Source: Ashinkailepas kermadecensis (Eukaryota > Arthropoda > Thecostraca > Neolepadidae). From it: a stretch of DNA of 64,000 bases. The DNA lies in assembly GCA_034440615.1 (NCBI GenBank), contig JAOTOM010004061.1, forward strand, positions 1 to 64,000. The letters run 5' to 3'. This document shows, piece by piece, positions 1-35,926 of this stretch (position 1 is its first letter; each line of letters opens with the position of its first letter). The position numbers and the translations under genes are program-made. The notes under the pieces are model-generated. The model searched no databases. It saw only the letters and a program-made list of their open reading frames with translations, and had not been told where the DNA came from.

Positions 1-2240
1 TCTTAAAATGATCCCGATACGTCAAGCGACAGTCAATAAGGAGACCAAGAAACCTGACCACCGGCTTTGTGGGAATCGTTGACTTGTACAACATGATTGC
101 CATATTTGGACACCTCTGACGTCGACAGAAATGCATGGCGACCGTTTTACCGGCGGAAAAGCGGAAACCGCTCATATTAGCCCAGCGCTCTAGGCGGAAA
201 ACAGCAAGCTGTAGCCTCCTCTGTAATGCCGGCGCGGAAATGTTTGTCGTCCAGATCGCAAAGTCGTCTGCAAAAAGCGAACTACTGATAGATGGTGGCA
301 GGGTGCTGGCGATGTCATTTATGATAAGAGCAAACAGAGGCACACTGAGAACACCGCCCTGTGGCACTCCGTTCACTTGCTGGAACCAGTCTGAAAATTG
401 GTTCCCGATCCGAACGCGGAATCGGCGGTCTGTTGGACAGTTACGAAGGAAGACTGCTAGAGGGCCACAAAGGCCACATTAGTGTATTTTTGCAAGTATT
501 CCATGACGCCATGCCGTGTCGAAAGCTCCCTCAATGTCGAAGAACACTGCTCCAACATGTTGCTTCTTGATAAAAGCAGCACGAATGTCAGTGTCAAGGG
601 TGATAAGATGGTCTACCGTGCCATGGTGTTTTCTAAAAGCACACTGACAGTTTGTTAAAATGTTTCTGTCTTCCAAGAACCATCCCAGGCGAACATTCAC
701 CATCTTCTCCATCAGTTAGCATAGTGACGATGTCAAGGAAATAGGGCGGTAGTGCAGTGGATCGTGTCCACCCTTCCCTGGCTTTAAAATAGGTATAATA
801 GTGGCCTCTCTCCATGCTTCCGGGAAAGTGCCACTTTTCCACAGATAATTTAGTCTCACCAATAAGACGTCCTGAGCACGTTCTGGCGGGTGGCGCAACA
901 TTTCATTGTGTATCCTGTCAGGACCCTCAGACACAACCCGTAACGAAGCAAGTACCGAGACTAGTTCGGCCTTAGTGAATGGCTCGTTATATTATAGCCG
1001 TTTTGCTGTCGAAAAGTCCAATCTGACTTTCTCACTATGGGAGCGGTAGCGCAGAAAGTCTGGGTCTACATTTCCTGAGTTACTGCGTCGTGCGGCCAAT
1101 TTCATTTGCGACTTCGGATGGTTGGAAGATAGTGTGCCCTGCCACTCGCATAACAGGTAGTAGAGGGGTGCTACATTGTCCAGAGATTCGCTTCATACGC
1201 GTCCACACCTCTGCTGATGGGGTGGATGAGGTGAGGCCTCCGAGACATACCTTTGCCAGGAGGCTCGCTTGGCCTCACGCACAGTCAAACGGGCGAAGGC
1301 CCAAGCTTTTCTAAAGGCGATCATGTGGGTCGTTGAGCTCCGGCGGTCGAAAGCTCGGAAAGCCCGATTCCTGGCACGAATGGCGTCCCGGCACTCCGGG
1401 GTCCACCACGGGACTGGGGTACGGCGCGGCGTCCCAGATGTCATCGGGACACACGTAGTGGCCGCCTCGAAGATTGACGCTGTAAATTCGTGGTCGGGAG
1501 TGAACTTTGCCTCCAATTGCGCCCCAAATTCTCCCCAGTCGGCTTTTCGGAGATTCCACCTCCGAGACCTCGTGCCAAGGACAGCCCCAGCTCGGTTGTT
1601 CAACCACACAGGGAAGTGGTCGCTTCCTAGTGGGTCGTTGTCGACTGACCAGGTAAAATGTTCGGCTAGTTGCGGGGAGCAGAGGCTCAGGTCTAACACC
1701 GACGTGCCCCCGGAGGGTGAAGTAAAATACGTGGGCGAGCCTGTATTTAAAAGAAATAATGACTCAGCATGGATAAAACGTTCCAGCAGACTTCCGCGCG
1801 CATTGATCGTGTGACATCCCCAGGCTGTATGATGGCAGTTAAAATCCCCCAGAAGTAAGACCGGCGGAGGAAGCTCTAACATTAAACGTCCAAGCTCTAC
1901 CGAGGGGAGAGGAAGCTCAGGCTGCAGATACAGTGAGCAAAATGTTACTGGCCGATTATCGAAGCTCACGCGGGCAGCAACCGCCTGCAGTGATGTGCTC
2001 AGTGATACCTGATGAACAGGTACGCCATGGTGTACCGCCAGCATGGTTCCACCATGCGCCACTGTGTCAGCCGGTACGTCCTTGCGGTAGACGGAGTACC
2101 CATTTAGTGAGCAGTAGGCTCCTGGCGACAGTTTTGTCTCCTGTAGACTTAAAACTGCGGGGCTTCGCTGGGATAAAGCGTCCTGAAGGTCGGTCAAATT
2201 GGCTCTAAGACCGCGTATGTTCCATTGTAAAACTAAAGAG
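1..2240 (-). pseudogene. Jockey ORF2: endonuclease + reverse transcriptase, broken and partial
   Basis: The endonuclease part (about 2240-1193) opens with LQWNIRGLRANL and continues with LSLQETKL, LLLGDFNCHH and GSDHFPVWL. These are the Asn, Glu, Asp and Asp-His positions of the APE-type nuclease that nicks target DNA. After it come stops and frame changes. RT motifs then follow in order: PDRIHNEMLRH, FPEAWREATIIPILKPGK, YRPISLTS, FFDIEGAFDTAW, NGVPQGGVLS, the catalytic LFADDFAIW (about 265-290) and VRFLGLLIDCRLTYRDHFK at the very edge. In-frame stops interrupt the RT near 715 and 480. RT copies element RNA into DNA at the nick; this copy cannot encode it intact. The codons lost are mostly substitutions, which suggests an older insertion than the elements at 14-17 kb and 32-35 kb. 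Confidence 0.88.
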
Positions 2241-2890
2241 GGAATTTCGGTTGTTGACTAGTTTAGTGTGTGTGTTTGTGCATGTATATAATGAGTTTCA
2301 GCGACTACCGTCTGCACTCTGCTTCGAGTTGGTTCTCGGACATGCACCGAGCGAGGATGTCCTTGGGCGTTATCGCGGTGTACCCCCCTCAGGGGGTGAC
2401 GCCGTGCAGGGCAACATGCGCTTCTCAGCGCGCACTAGACTGACCGGCCCCGTCACCGGTGGGGTGTTCAAGCGAAGCGGCGGTGGTGGCGGACCCATCG
2501 ATCCAGGCGGCCCAGTCGGACCCTCAACTCGCCTGCGTGGCAAAGGTGTAGCCGCTGAAGGTGGAGGGGTCACTGCAGGTTGCTGGCCCACAGGTTCCGG
2601 GCTCGAGGAAACGGGTAGCCGTCGGGCTGTACGTCCACGGGCCCTCAAGTCCGGGGCTCCAGGTCGCACCACAACTCGTGGGATGCTTGGCTCAAGCGGC
2701 AAGTGATGTCCACATGCCTGGGGGAGAGAGCGGGTGGCGGGCTTGCATGTTGAAGTCGGGTACGACGCCGTGGTGTTGGTGGTAGGCGATGGTGTGGGCA
2801 CAGGTGTCTTTGTAGGACGCTTCCTCCTCTGTGCTTCACGCCACTCACCCTCCTCCTGCCCCAGGGGCGCTGTGGCGAGTGAAGCAACAC

Positions 2891-4023
2891 TCAGTGGAGC
2901 CGGTCTCTTTTCCGAGGCCGTGGAACCTGCTCAGGGAGCGCTCCTGGTCTATCTCCGTCGGCTTCGGAGGACGGTGGCTCCACGTCACCGGCTCCCGGGG
3001 ATCGAGATGGTGTCGTTCGCTTTGTTGGCGAGGGGACAGGCAGACCAAATTTCCGGAGAAGGGTGCTGAGTTGGTCCATGAGGGCACTAGTTCGGATGTC
3101 AGTGTGTTGCGAGGTTGACATAGAGATTGTAACTTTTGCTGCATATGAGATTTTCGGGTGCGCCTGGTTATAAATAACTCTAGCTTCTCGAAATGTCACC
3201 CCTCGGGTGTGCTTTATTGATATTATCTCCTTTTCTTTCAAGTAGCATGGACATGTTCGGTCGTATGAAGTGTGGGGACCTTGTCCCCTGCCACAGTTCG
3301 TGCAAAATGTTGCCTCTGAGGTGCAGCACTCACTAGCATGGCATGTGGTATGATAGTATGATAGTATAGGTATGTGGTAGGAGCCACATCTACCACATAC
3401 AGGACGGTTTCTACAATATTGGTTCATGTGACCAAATCTCTGACACTTAAAACATCTCATCGGATTAGGGAGAAAGACTCTGACCCTGACTGGGACGTAG
3501 CCCACCCTGATTTCAGGGGGCAGATCTGTGGTGTTAAATGTTAAGATGATGTTGTTCGTTGAAATCAATTCCGCTCCTCTCCTCACCTTCATCTTCCTAG
3601 CTCCAGTCACACCAAACTCAGACAGTCCATCCACAACCTCCTCCTCTGGCACATCTCGTAGGTCGAAGTAGTTTATCACGCCTCATGAGGAATTCTTTGT
3701 TGTGTGAGGCTCTATGACAATTGGGATGGATTTGACGAACCTCCTATCACCCTTCCGAACACTATATATATAAACTCGGACATCTGTAGTGCGGTCTCCG
3801 CCTCTCCCGCCAGCGCGAACTCCACTTCCAAAGAGCCGTCCCTCAACTTCTCACAGCGCAAGATCTTCCCAAGTCGGTCGCACCCGTCTCGCCTTTGGAA
3901 GGGGGACAACGAGGCGAGGAACTTCGTCTGACCTCTAAAGATAAGAATGCGGGTGGCAGAATAACTATTTGTCTGGCCCCTACGAGAGGGACCAGGAGAG
4001 TTTTTTGGGTTAGTGGATGCCAT
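2891..4023 (-). pseudogene. Jockey ORF1 (gag-like, zinc knuckles), broken
   Basis: The N-terminal part starts at 4023 (MASTNPKNSPGPSRRG). It shifts frame near 3712, and a TGA near 3680 stands just before GVINYFDLRDVPEEE. The central part contains the gag-type stretch with LPPEIRVGY and VRVFLPNPMRCFKC. Cysteine knuckles follow (CFKCQRFGHMNQYC, CX2CX4HX4C; then CGRCGSYH and CTNCGRG), ending in basic and proline-rich sequence. ORF1 proteins of this type bind element RNA. A short tandem insertion of an ATGATAGT-like unit near 3347-3372 adds residues inside the second knuckle. Confidence 0.85.
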
Positions 4024-4690
4024 AGTTGTATGTTTTGTTTCAGTTCCTCGGGCGCCCTACCACAGTGGGGCCCTACTGGGGGACGCCTGAGTCCCGCGGA
4101 CGGGAGGACGCCAGGCGCCCGAGGAGCTATACGGGGCAGGCGACGCCATCACCCGGCCGGGAGAGAGAGACTGACCACCCCGACCAGGATCCAGCGCCGC
4201 CCACCCCTTGACCCCAGCCGGCCGGGCCGGCAGACACTGGGAAAAATCCCAGGTCCCCGGCCCGAGGCGACCAGCCTCTTGACCCGCATGGGGCCCTACG
4301 GGCCCGCCCGCCCCTCCGGGATATCGGGACCAAAGAGGCGTGTTGGTCCCCCGTCACAACTAGCACCGTGCGACGGGGGACTTCAGCCTCCAGGACTCCG
4401 TCTATCCCGGGGGGCGGGCCAAGGGGGCGCGACTACCCCGGTAAAACTGAGCTGGTGGGCAGGACCGGGGAAATTGTCCTACCTGCTCATGATAGGGCGA
4501 GTGGTGTTGCAGGGCCAGGTGAAGGACATGGATGTTGAGATGGGATGGGCATTGGAATGGGAGCGTATGGATGGAAGGACGAGTGAGGCACTCTTAGTCT
4601 CACCCCTCACCGGTAAGATGGGCGCCGAATCATTGGGGCACGCAATCCCCCCCACCACGGAAAGGTGGTGCCTCGTCGGGGGGTTGAATT

Positions 4691-5954
4691 CATATGCATG
4701 GCGTGCAATTACATTCATCAATATACCTTCCCATGCAATTGCGGGCCTTAGATTTCAACTCGTATCCGCAATATTTCTTTTCAATATTTCTTTTCTTGCT
4801 TTTCGCACCATTGCAAATAGCGAAATCAGGCCTGACGGCCAGATCTCACTGGGTGTCGATTTTTTGGTGTTTGGTTGTTCATCTTCGCCGAGTGGGTGTC
4901 CAAATGGACACGTAGTAGTACGTTAAAATGGGCCCTGATGTTGACTGTATGTGGCCATACATTTGTGTAGGCCACATATAGTTTGACGCCTACCAAAAGG
5001 CGTAGTTTGGAGCGGAGGCCGAACAACACTTTTCATGCACCAGTACTTTTACTTTTTAAACTTCAACAAGCGCAATGAATGTAGCTTTTACAATTACCTA
5101 GTTGTATATCCTGTCATGCATGTAGCTCGGAATGTCGCTTTCTCACGGCCCTATTGCTGCGCTGTCTGGGACATGCAAGATAGCTCTCTCACGGCCCGAT
5201 TACCGCGCTGCCTGGGACATCCAATAACCCTATGGAGCTAAATATCCTTACGATAATTCAGCCGTCTGCAAATTTGTTCGGAGCAAAATGTCAATGGCCG
5301 ACTTATTTGGCTCGACCTTTTCATCCAGACGTCGTTGTTAGGCAAATTCAATAAAGCCAGAATACGATGCCCGGGAATAGGCATTCCATGATTGAACACG
5401 ACTGGAACGGGCTATTTTGAATGTCGGATAACCCAGACCGCGCATAATATGGCTGACGCCAGGTAAGTTTGACAATATGGACTTCAACTTGTGTTGAAGC
5501 TAAGCCTGTGCACATGATTCATTGGTATTGTGCTTGCCAATGTGACCTCATTCACCTGTAAGTTTTGCGAAAACGGACTTGATGTGAAGCATGTTGAGTG
5601 ACTCGTTTGTTGCTTTAATCCTCACGCTGCAGCAGTGAGGTGAAAGTCTGCTTAATTTTTTTTATCTGATGAGCTCCCCATAAATATTGGAGCGCAATAT
5701 GCATCATTCTTAAAATGGGAACAGTGCGACTGCAAAATGCCACACTGATTCGATTCTCTTCGATAAGCTTGTTTTTACGGGCCCATATTAATTTTTTTTC
5801 TCCGTTCGAAATGTTGGCGGCGCCAGTACCGACAACGCCAGCCTGTAGACCAGGTCGACCTCACACGGCTCGAATAACACGGCATCCAGGCGACTCCCGC
5901 GCTCGCGGCAGGAGTTGGAAGCTGCACGGACAGCTGACGCTCCCTCCGCCGCAG
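4691..5954. other. No gene recognised; short local duplication
   Basis: Intergenic or intronic DNA between the Jockey 5' end and the first visible IgSF exon. Around 5138-5220 a segment containing TCTCACGGCCC...CTGGGACAT occurs twice, about 50 bp apart. I found no upstream IgSF exon here; the first-cysteine and signal-peptide exon should lie further 5'. Confidence 0.5.
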
Positions 5955-31032
<25,078 letters not shown>

Positions 31033-31175
31033 GCCGGACGCCGCTGCTGGCGGTGCCCGCTATCTGCGCTGCTGGGGTAGCAGGGACGCGCTGCTGGCGG
31101 TGCACCGCTAGCCGGACGCCGCTGCTGGCGGTGCACCGCTAGCCGGACGCCGCTGCTGGCGGTGCACCCCTAGCC
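31033..31175. repeat. 31-bp minisatellite after the stop codon
   Basis: AGCCGGACGCCGCTGCTGGC + GGTGC begins at 31033, 31110 and 31141. The last two are 31 bp apart, and a diverged copy lies near 31065-31105. GCTAGC is the unit junction. Confidence 0.88.
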
Positions 31176-31389
31176 GGTCGGAGCTGTGTATTTGGGTGGG
31201 AGCTGCAAAGGCGTGGATTTCCATGTTTCTTTGGCTGGAGAAGAGCGCGCGCGCCGGTGATTGATAGCTTTATTTGGACTCAACCTGATCCGGGCCGTAT
31301 CGTTATCGATGATCTCCCCATGCAAAGCGCTTGTTTAGGATGCCGGCCGCGCGGTGACGCGGCGGGTCAGCGATGCGGCGTGCATTTTC

Positions 31390-31815
31390 TGTTGCGTGCC
31401 TCGTCTGGAGCGTGTGGAGGTGCTGTTGTGTGGCGGGTGGCCGCTCGGTGTGGACTAGACTAGAGCGTGTGGATGTTCTGCTGTGTGGAGGTTCTGTTGT
31501 GTGGCGGGTGGACGCTCGGTGTGGACTAGACTAGAGCGTGTGAATGTTCTGCTGTGTGGAGGTTCTGTTGTGTGGCGGGTGGACGCTCGGTGTGGACTAT
31601 ACTGGAGCGGGTGGAGGTGCTGTTGTGTGGCGGGTGGCCGCTCGGTGTGGACTAGACTGGAGCGTGTGGAGGTGCTATGGTGTGGCGGGGGCCGCTCGGT
31701 GTGGACTAGACTGGAGCGTGTGGAGGTGCTATGGTGTGGCGGGTTGCCGCTCGGTGTGGACTAGGCTGGAGCGTGTGGAGGTGCTATGGTGTGGCGGGGG
31801 CCGCTCGGTGTGGAC
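31390..31815. repeat. About 53-74-bp minisatellite, about 7 units
   Basis: Units share GTGTGGCGGGTGGCCGCTCG and GTGTGGACTAGACTGGAGCG. Spacing is 53-55 bp in the 3' part; longer units in the 5' part have a doubled GTGGAGGTTCTGCTGTGT. Confidence 0.92.
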
Positions 31816-32073
31816 GAGACCTGTGATGCCACTCTACTTTAGATAGAATCAGTTCAGCGGCTCAACGGGAATGCTCATCCGAAAAGTAGTGCTCCTGGCA
31901 ATATACTCGACATGCAAGTGTTCAAACGATGTAACAACGTCATTGAGCTCTGAATGTATCCTGCCGGAAAATATACTGCTGTTGCATTGGGCTATGATGC
32001 GGACAGGACATGGAAAGGTCATAGAGAATCAGTTCTCATGGCTATGAACATCAGAAACGGAGCCTAGCGAAGC
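31816..32073. other. Nothing recognised
   Basis: Short unassigned stretch between a minisatellite and a foldback element. Confidence 0.4.
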
Positions 32074-32375
32074 TAAAGTGAATTGTCGAACACGCATCAA
32101 GCTCCGCCGACGTCATGGTGCCGCCGCCGACGTGTAGGTGTCCTGGCCACAGACTCCTGTTCTGCCCGTCTCCTGTAACTTGCCTCGTGGAGCGATAATA
32201 GGAGCAGTGCACAAACCAGCTAAGTTGCACTGTCTTTAGTGCTTATGGTATGGGTGTCTTTCTGAGGTATGTGGCACGCTACACGAGACGGGCAGAACAG
32301 GAGTCTGTTGCCAGGTCACCTACACAGGCACCATGACGTCGGTGAAGCTTGATGCGTGTTCGACAATTCACTTTA
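32074..32375. mobile_element. Foldback element with about 105-bp inverted arms
   Basis: The left arm (32074-32182) and right arm (32274-32375) are reverse complements, about 90% identical by eye. Blocks include TAAAGTGAATTGTCGAACAC, GCATCAAGCT, CCGACGTCATGGTGCC and GACTCCTGTTCTGCCCGTCT. The spacer is 91 bp and non-coding. This architecture suits a foldback/MITE-type non-autonomous DNA element. I saw no clear target-site duplication. Confidence 0.85.
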
Positions 32376-32488
32376 TGGGTGTCTTAAATGCTATGGGATG
32401 GGGCTTTGGCACTTCAATGCTTTATTTGCTCCTGCCATGCCTTCTAGATGTAATATGACATGATGCAGCGTTTAACAATAATATTTCC

Positions 32489-35335
32489 ATGGAGTTTGTC
32501 ACAATGTGCCCACAATGTGCCCACAAACAATTGAAAAGATGCGTGTGCGAAGCACACCTATCAGCATACAAACAATCCCAAAAACACTGCCGGTACACAA
32601 TTCGAACAGCACGACAAAACTGTTGGCAGTCTTTTGCCTCTCCATTCAATAGGTTCACCCCTACCGGCAGAATCTGGGACCTGATGAAGCGTTTCAACCT
32701 GAAACGCCCACCACCAGGCCCCTTCCCCCAGCTGACGGTGAAAGGACAGCACATCACTGACCCACAACAAGTCGTAGACCACTTTAAACTACACTGCGCC
32801 AGCGTATCTGGCAACAGCAACTACGACACCACTATAGTAAGCGCTCTAGACGCCCTTGCCTTCAAAGCAAATTTAATTCTAGCAATAGATATATCTACAA
32901 TCAGTCGTTTACTATGCACGAATTACACCTTGCCCTCGGAAAGTGTGGAAACACGTCGGTTGGGCCGGACGACATCCACTACCAGTTTCTTAAACGACTT
33001 AGCAAAAACTCTCTAACGTACCTACTAGCGGCCATAAATGAACTGTACGAAAGCGACACGTTTCCCGCATCCTGGCGAGAGAGCGTAGTCATTCCATTGC
33101 CAAAGCCGCACAAAGATCACTCCACCCCAAAAGGTTATAGACCCATCTCACTTACTAGCTGTGCTAGCAAGTTAGTCGAACGCATGGTCAACACACGATT
33201 GAGGCAATTTCTGGAACACAACGACCTGCTCGACGAATTTTAGTGCGGCTTCCAGCGTCACAAATCAACTACAGACAATCTCATTAGATTAGTACATGAC
33301 ATAAAACGTGGTCTACGCATCAAACGCACAACAGTAGCTGCCTACTTGGACATCAGTGCCGCATTCGACCGAGTACACAAATCCGCACTGACACACAAAC
33401 TCCACAAGATAGGCCTACGCGGACACATGGCACACTTCATTCTCAACTTCCTTAGAGACAGGACCCTTAAGGTCCGATGCGGCAGTGTCACATCAAACAC
33501 CACAACACAGGAGCAGGGCCTGGCTCAGGGGAGCGTGCTCTCACCGAGCCTCTTCATCATCATGATCAACGACATACTTGCTGACCACACTGACACTTCA
33601 CTTCAATACTCACTTTTCGCGGACGACATAGCCATTTGGACAACATCACAATGCTTCCTAAAAGCTGAAAAAAAACATTCAAGCAGGACTAGACCACATT
33701 GCAAAGTGGTGCAAAACTTGGGGCTTCACCCTGTCCGCAGAAAAATCGGCCACCGTCACATATAGTCGTCTCCGCCCAACACCCAAAACTCTACTTAAAA
33801 TCGATGGCAAAGCCATTGAACAGGTGGAATTCTTCAAGTTCTTAGGAGTACATTTAGACAAAAACTCAGTTTCAACACCCACATCACCTCCATCTCGAAG
33901 CCATGCGCGAAGCGCGTCAACATACTACGTGCACTTGCAGGCACAGACTGGGGCGGAGACAGGAAAACACTACTGCGACTGTACACATCAATCATACGAC
34001 CCATCCTAGAATACAACAGCATCATTTTTGCCACCATTTCAGAAAGCCAGAGCCGAAATTTAGAAATCATCCAAAACAGCTGCATCAGAGCAGCCACAAG
34101 TGCCCTCAGCACCACACCGATAGCCAGTCTTCTAGTGGACTCAAACACGTCCCCCACTCCACGTCCGGAGGACACAACAGCTGTGCCGCTACCACATCAA
34201 AATCAAATCCGTTAAAAATCATCCAGCACAGCGCTGCTTTACGCCTGACAGATACGACAAGAGCCGATTTGTGCGCAAACCTCCACCATATAGCATTCAA
34301 ATTTCCACGGCTCTCTCAGATCTAAACTTCGCAATGCCATCCACTGCAACTGGACCGCCCACTAGGCCATTCTGGACTTTCAGTCAACCAAAGGTCGAGT
34401 GCTTGCTCTCGGAGAAGAAGTCCACTATCACATCGGCGGAAATTCTTGGCCTCTTCCACAAGTTCGCCGTTGACAACAAACACAAATCACTCGTATTCAC
34501 GGATGGGTCGAAACACGAGGCAAAGGTAGGCATCGGTATCACTGGACCAGGTCTCAGACTTTCCAAGCGTCTACCGGATAACTTCTCCATCTACTCCGCT
34601 GAAGCAATGGCCATTCTGGCCGCTATTACCATTCTCATGAGACGTAAAGCTGGAAACGTAGTAATTTGCTCAGACTCCAAATCTGTCCTCCAGTCTATTA
34701 GCAACACCCACGACTGTCCACATCACTTCATTGATAGAATCCAACAACTCGTGGCCCATAACGTAAACATGAACTTCTCCTTCCTCTGGATTCCGGGCCA
34801 CGCCAACATCCCAGGTAACGAAGAAGCAGACCGGCTCGCAAAGCAAGCATTAGCATTGAACACTTACCCTAGCGTGGAATATTCGGTAGACTATTGCAAA
34901 GCACTCCTACAACGCCACATTCGCCAACATCAACAGAACACATGGACACAACACAACTCAACACAACACAAATCCAACCACACCCACGCAATCAAACCAA
35001 CAATAGGTACATGGAACACATCAAACCAATCTCACTGACAAAAAGAGGCCATCCTCAATAGACTTAGAACTGGTTGCACAGAACTAACACAGCCTCAATT
35101 AGAGGGTGACCAATATACAACACCGCACTGCGGCACCTGCAACACCACGTTAAGCATAGGCCACATCCTGCTAGACTGTAGTAGCTTTAGCTCTCAAATA
35201 CAACCACTTCAGGCATTCTGACAAAGGCAGGGCATCAGCCTATCGCTTACATCGCTTCTCGGTGACAAGCATCCAGAATTCCTTCAATTGCTATTTGAAT
35301 GTTTGTATGCCAGAAAACTAGCAGGAGCACTGTAG
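32489..35335 (+). pseudogene. Reverse transcriptase-RNase H ORF, frameshifted
   Basis: RT motifs in order: SVGPDDIHYQFLKRL, FPASWRESVVIPLPKP, GYRPISLTSCASKLVERM, YLDISAAFDRV, EQGLAQGSVLSPSLFIIMIND and the catalytic LFADDIAIW (about 33616-33642). RNase H follows: VFTDGSKHEAKVGIG, YSAEAMAILAAI, VVICSDSKSVLQS and WIPGHANIPGNEEADRLAK, retaining the D-E-D-D residues that cleave RNA in the hybrid. A C-terminal CGTCNTTLSIGHILLDC motif ends the protein. Breaks: a frame change near 32905, TAG at 33241, an A8 run at 33668-33675 with one base too many, an A5 run at 33860-33864 with one too few, a further shift near 34190, and TGA at 35219. RNase H itself is intact for about 250 codons. Confidence 0.85.
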
Positions 35336-35405
35336 GCACCACACCACCAACACTCACATCAACTCGCAATGCATGACCGCGAAACACTCGTAGGAAACAC
35401 GTAAA

Positions 35406-35660
35406 TAGCCATCCCCGCATGGCGTCGGACGTACATGAGCCGATTTGCTTCTCAATTAGAAATAAATGGCTACCTAGCGGTGCCGTCGGAAGTAGATGAG
35501 CCGACTTGCTTTAGGAAAACATAAACAAAAATAAAAATAAAAATTAGCATAACGTAAAACGACTACCCAGAGGAGCCATCGGACGTAGATGAGCCGATTT
35601 ACCTAGCAACTCATAACGTAAACGGCTACCCAGAGGTACAGCGGACGTAGAAGAGCCGAA
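35406..35660 (+). repeat. Four irregular repeats with hairpins in the element 3' UTR
   Basis: Four copies of a phrase like GGCTACCCAGAGG..CC + ATCGGACGTAGATGAGCCGA, unequally spaced. In each, a short stem encloses an 11-nt loop (ACGTAGATGAG-like): GTCGG/CCGAT (35424/35440), GTCGG/CCGAC (35485/35501), ATCGG/CCGAT (35578/35594) and CGG/CCG (35642/35655). One stem pair changes G-C to A-T between copies 2 and 3. Confidence 0.7.
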
Positions 35661-35758
35661 TTGCAAAACACCGTACTAACCCAACCGACAACCCTGCATG
35701 ACATGCTTAGACTAACCCGCTACTAACAACTAACACGCGGCGGCCGGCGTGATAGGCG

Positions 35759-35836
35759 GTGTGAACAATTACCTCCTTGTTCGCACGGTAAAGATCCCTC
35801 GGTGCTCTTCGATAAGAGTAGGCTAAAGCCGGCACC
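35759..35836 (+). other. Hairpin and three-way junction near the element 3' end
   Basis: GTGTGAACAA (35759-35768) pairs with TTGTTCGCAC (35777-35786): 10 bp with one G-T pair and an 8-nt loop. Immediately 3', GGTG (35801-35804)/CACC (35833-35836) encloses CTCTT/AAGAG and GGCT/AGCC, forming a small three-way junction. It is probably part of the retrotransposon RNA; a role in RT recognition is inference. Confidence 0.5.
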
Positions 35837-35926
35837 CTGGCAAAATCAACTTCTCGCCACTCTCAAAACACCCCCACCCCCACCCAAACTACAAATTATT
35901 TTGTGGAGGAGTAAAGTAAAACTAAA

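Larger units (their letters stand above)
1..4690 (-). mobile_element. Jockey-like non-LTR retrotransposon, decayed, continues past left edge
   Basis: Read on the minus strand this is a non-LTR retrotransposon in the usual order: GC-rich 5' leader (about 4690-4024), ORF1 with RNA-binding zinc knuckles (4023-2891), and ORF2 with an apurinic-type endonuclease (about 2240-1193) followed by reverse transcriptase (about 1000-1). The coding sequence is still inside the RT C-terminal part at base 1, so the 3' end lies outside the window. Both ORFs carry frameshifts and stops, so the copy is dead. The 5' boundary is approximate, because I placed it where GC-rich leader gives way to AT-richer DNA after a small hairpin near 4655-4670. 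Jockey assignment rests on the endonuclease opening motif (LQWNIRGLRANLTDL) and the ORF1 knuckle pattern. Confidence 0.88.
32489..35926 (+). mobile_element. Jockey/I-type non-LTR retrotransposon with RNase H, 5'-truncated
   Basis: The plus-strand element starts in the connector before RT and runs through RT, RNase H, a C-terminal CCHC-like motif (CX2CX7HX4C at about 35131-35181) and a long structured 3' UTR. The endonuclease and ORF1 are missing, as expected for incomplete reverse transcription. The 3' end is approximate: an A-rich GTAAAGTAAAACTAAA at 35911-35926 may be the tail. Confidence 0.8.

Noticed and set aside
3895..4926. 343-codon plus-strand frame
   Set aside because: It is antisense to the Jockey ORF1 start and GC-rich leader; no domain is seen and the opposite strand explains the sequence.
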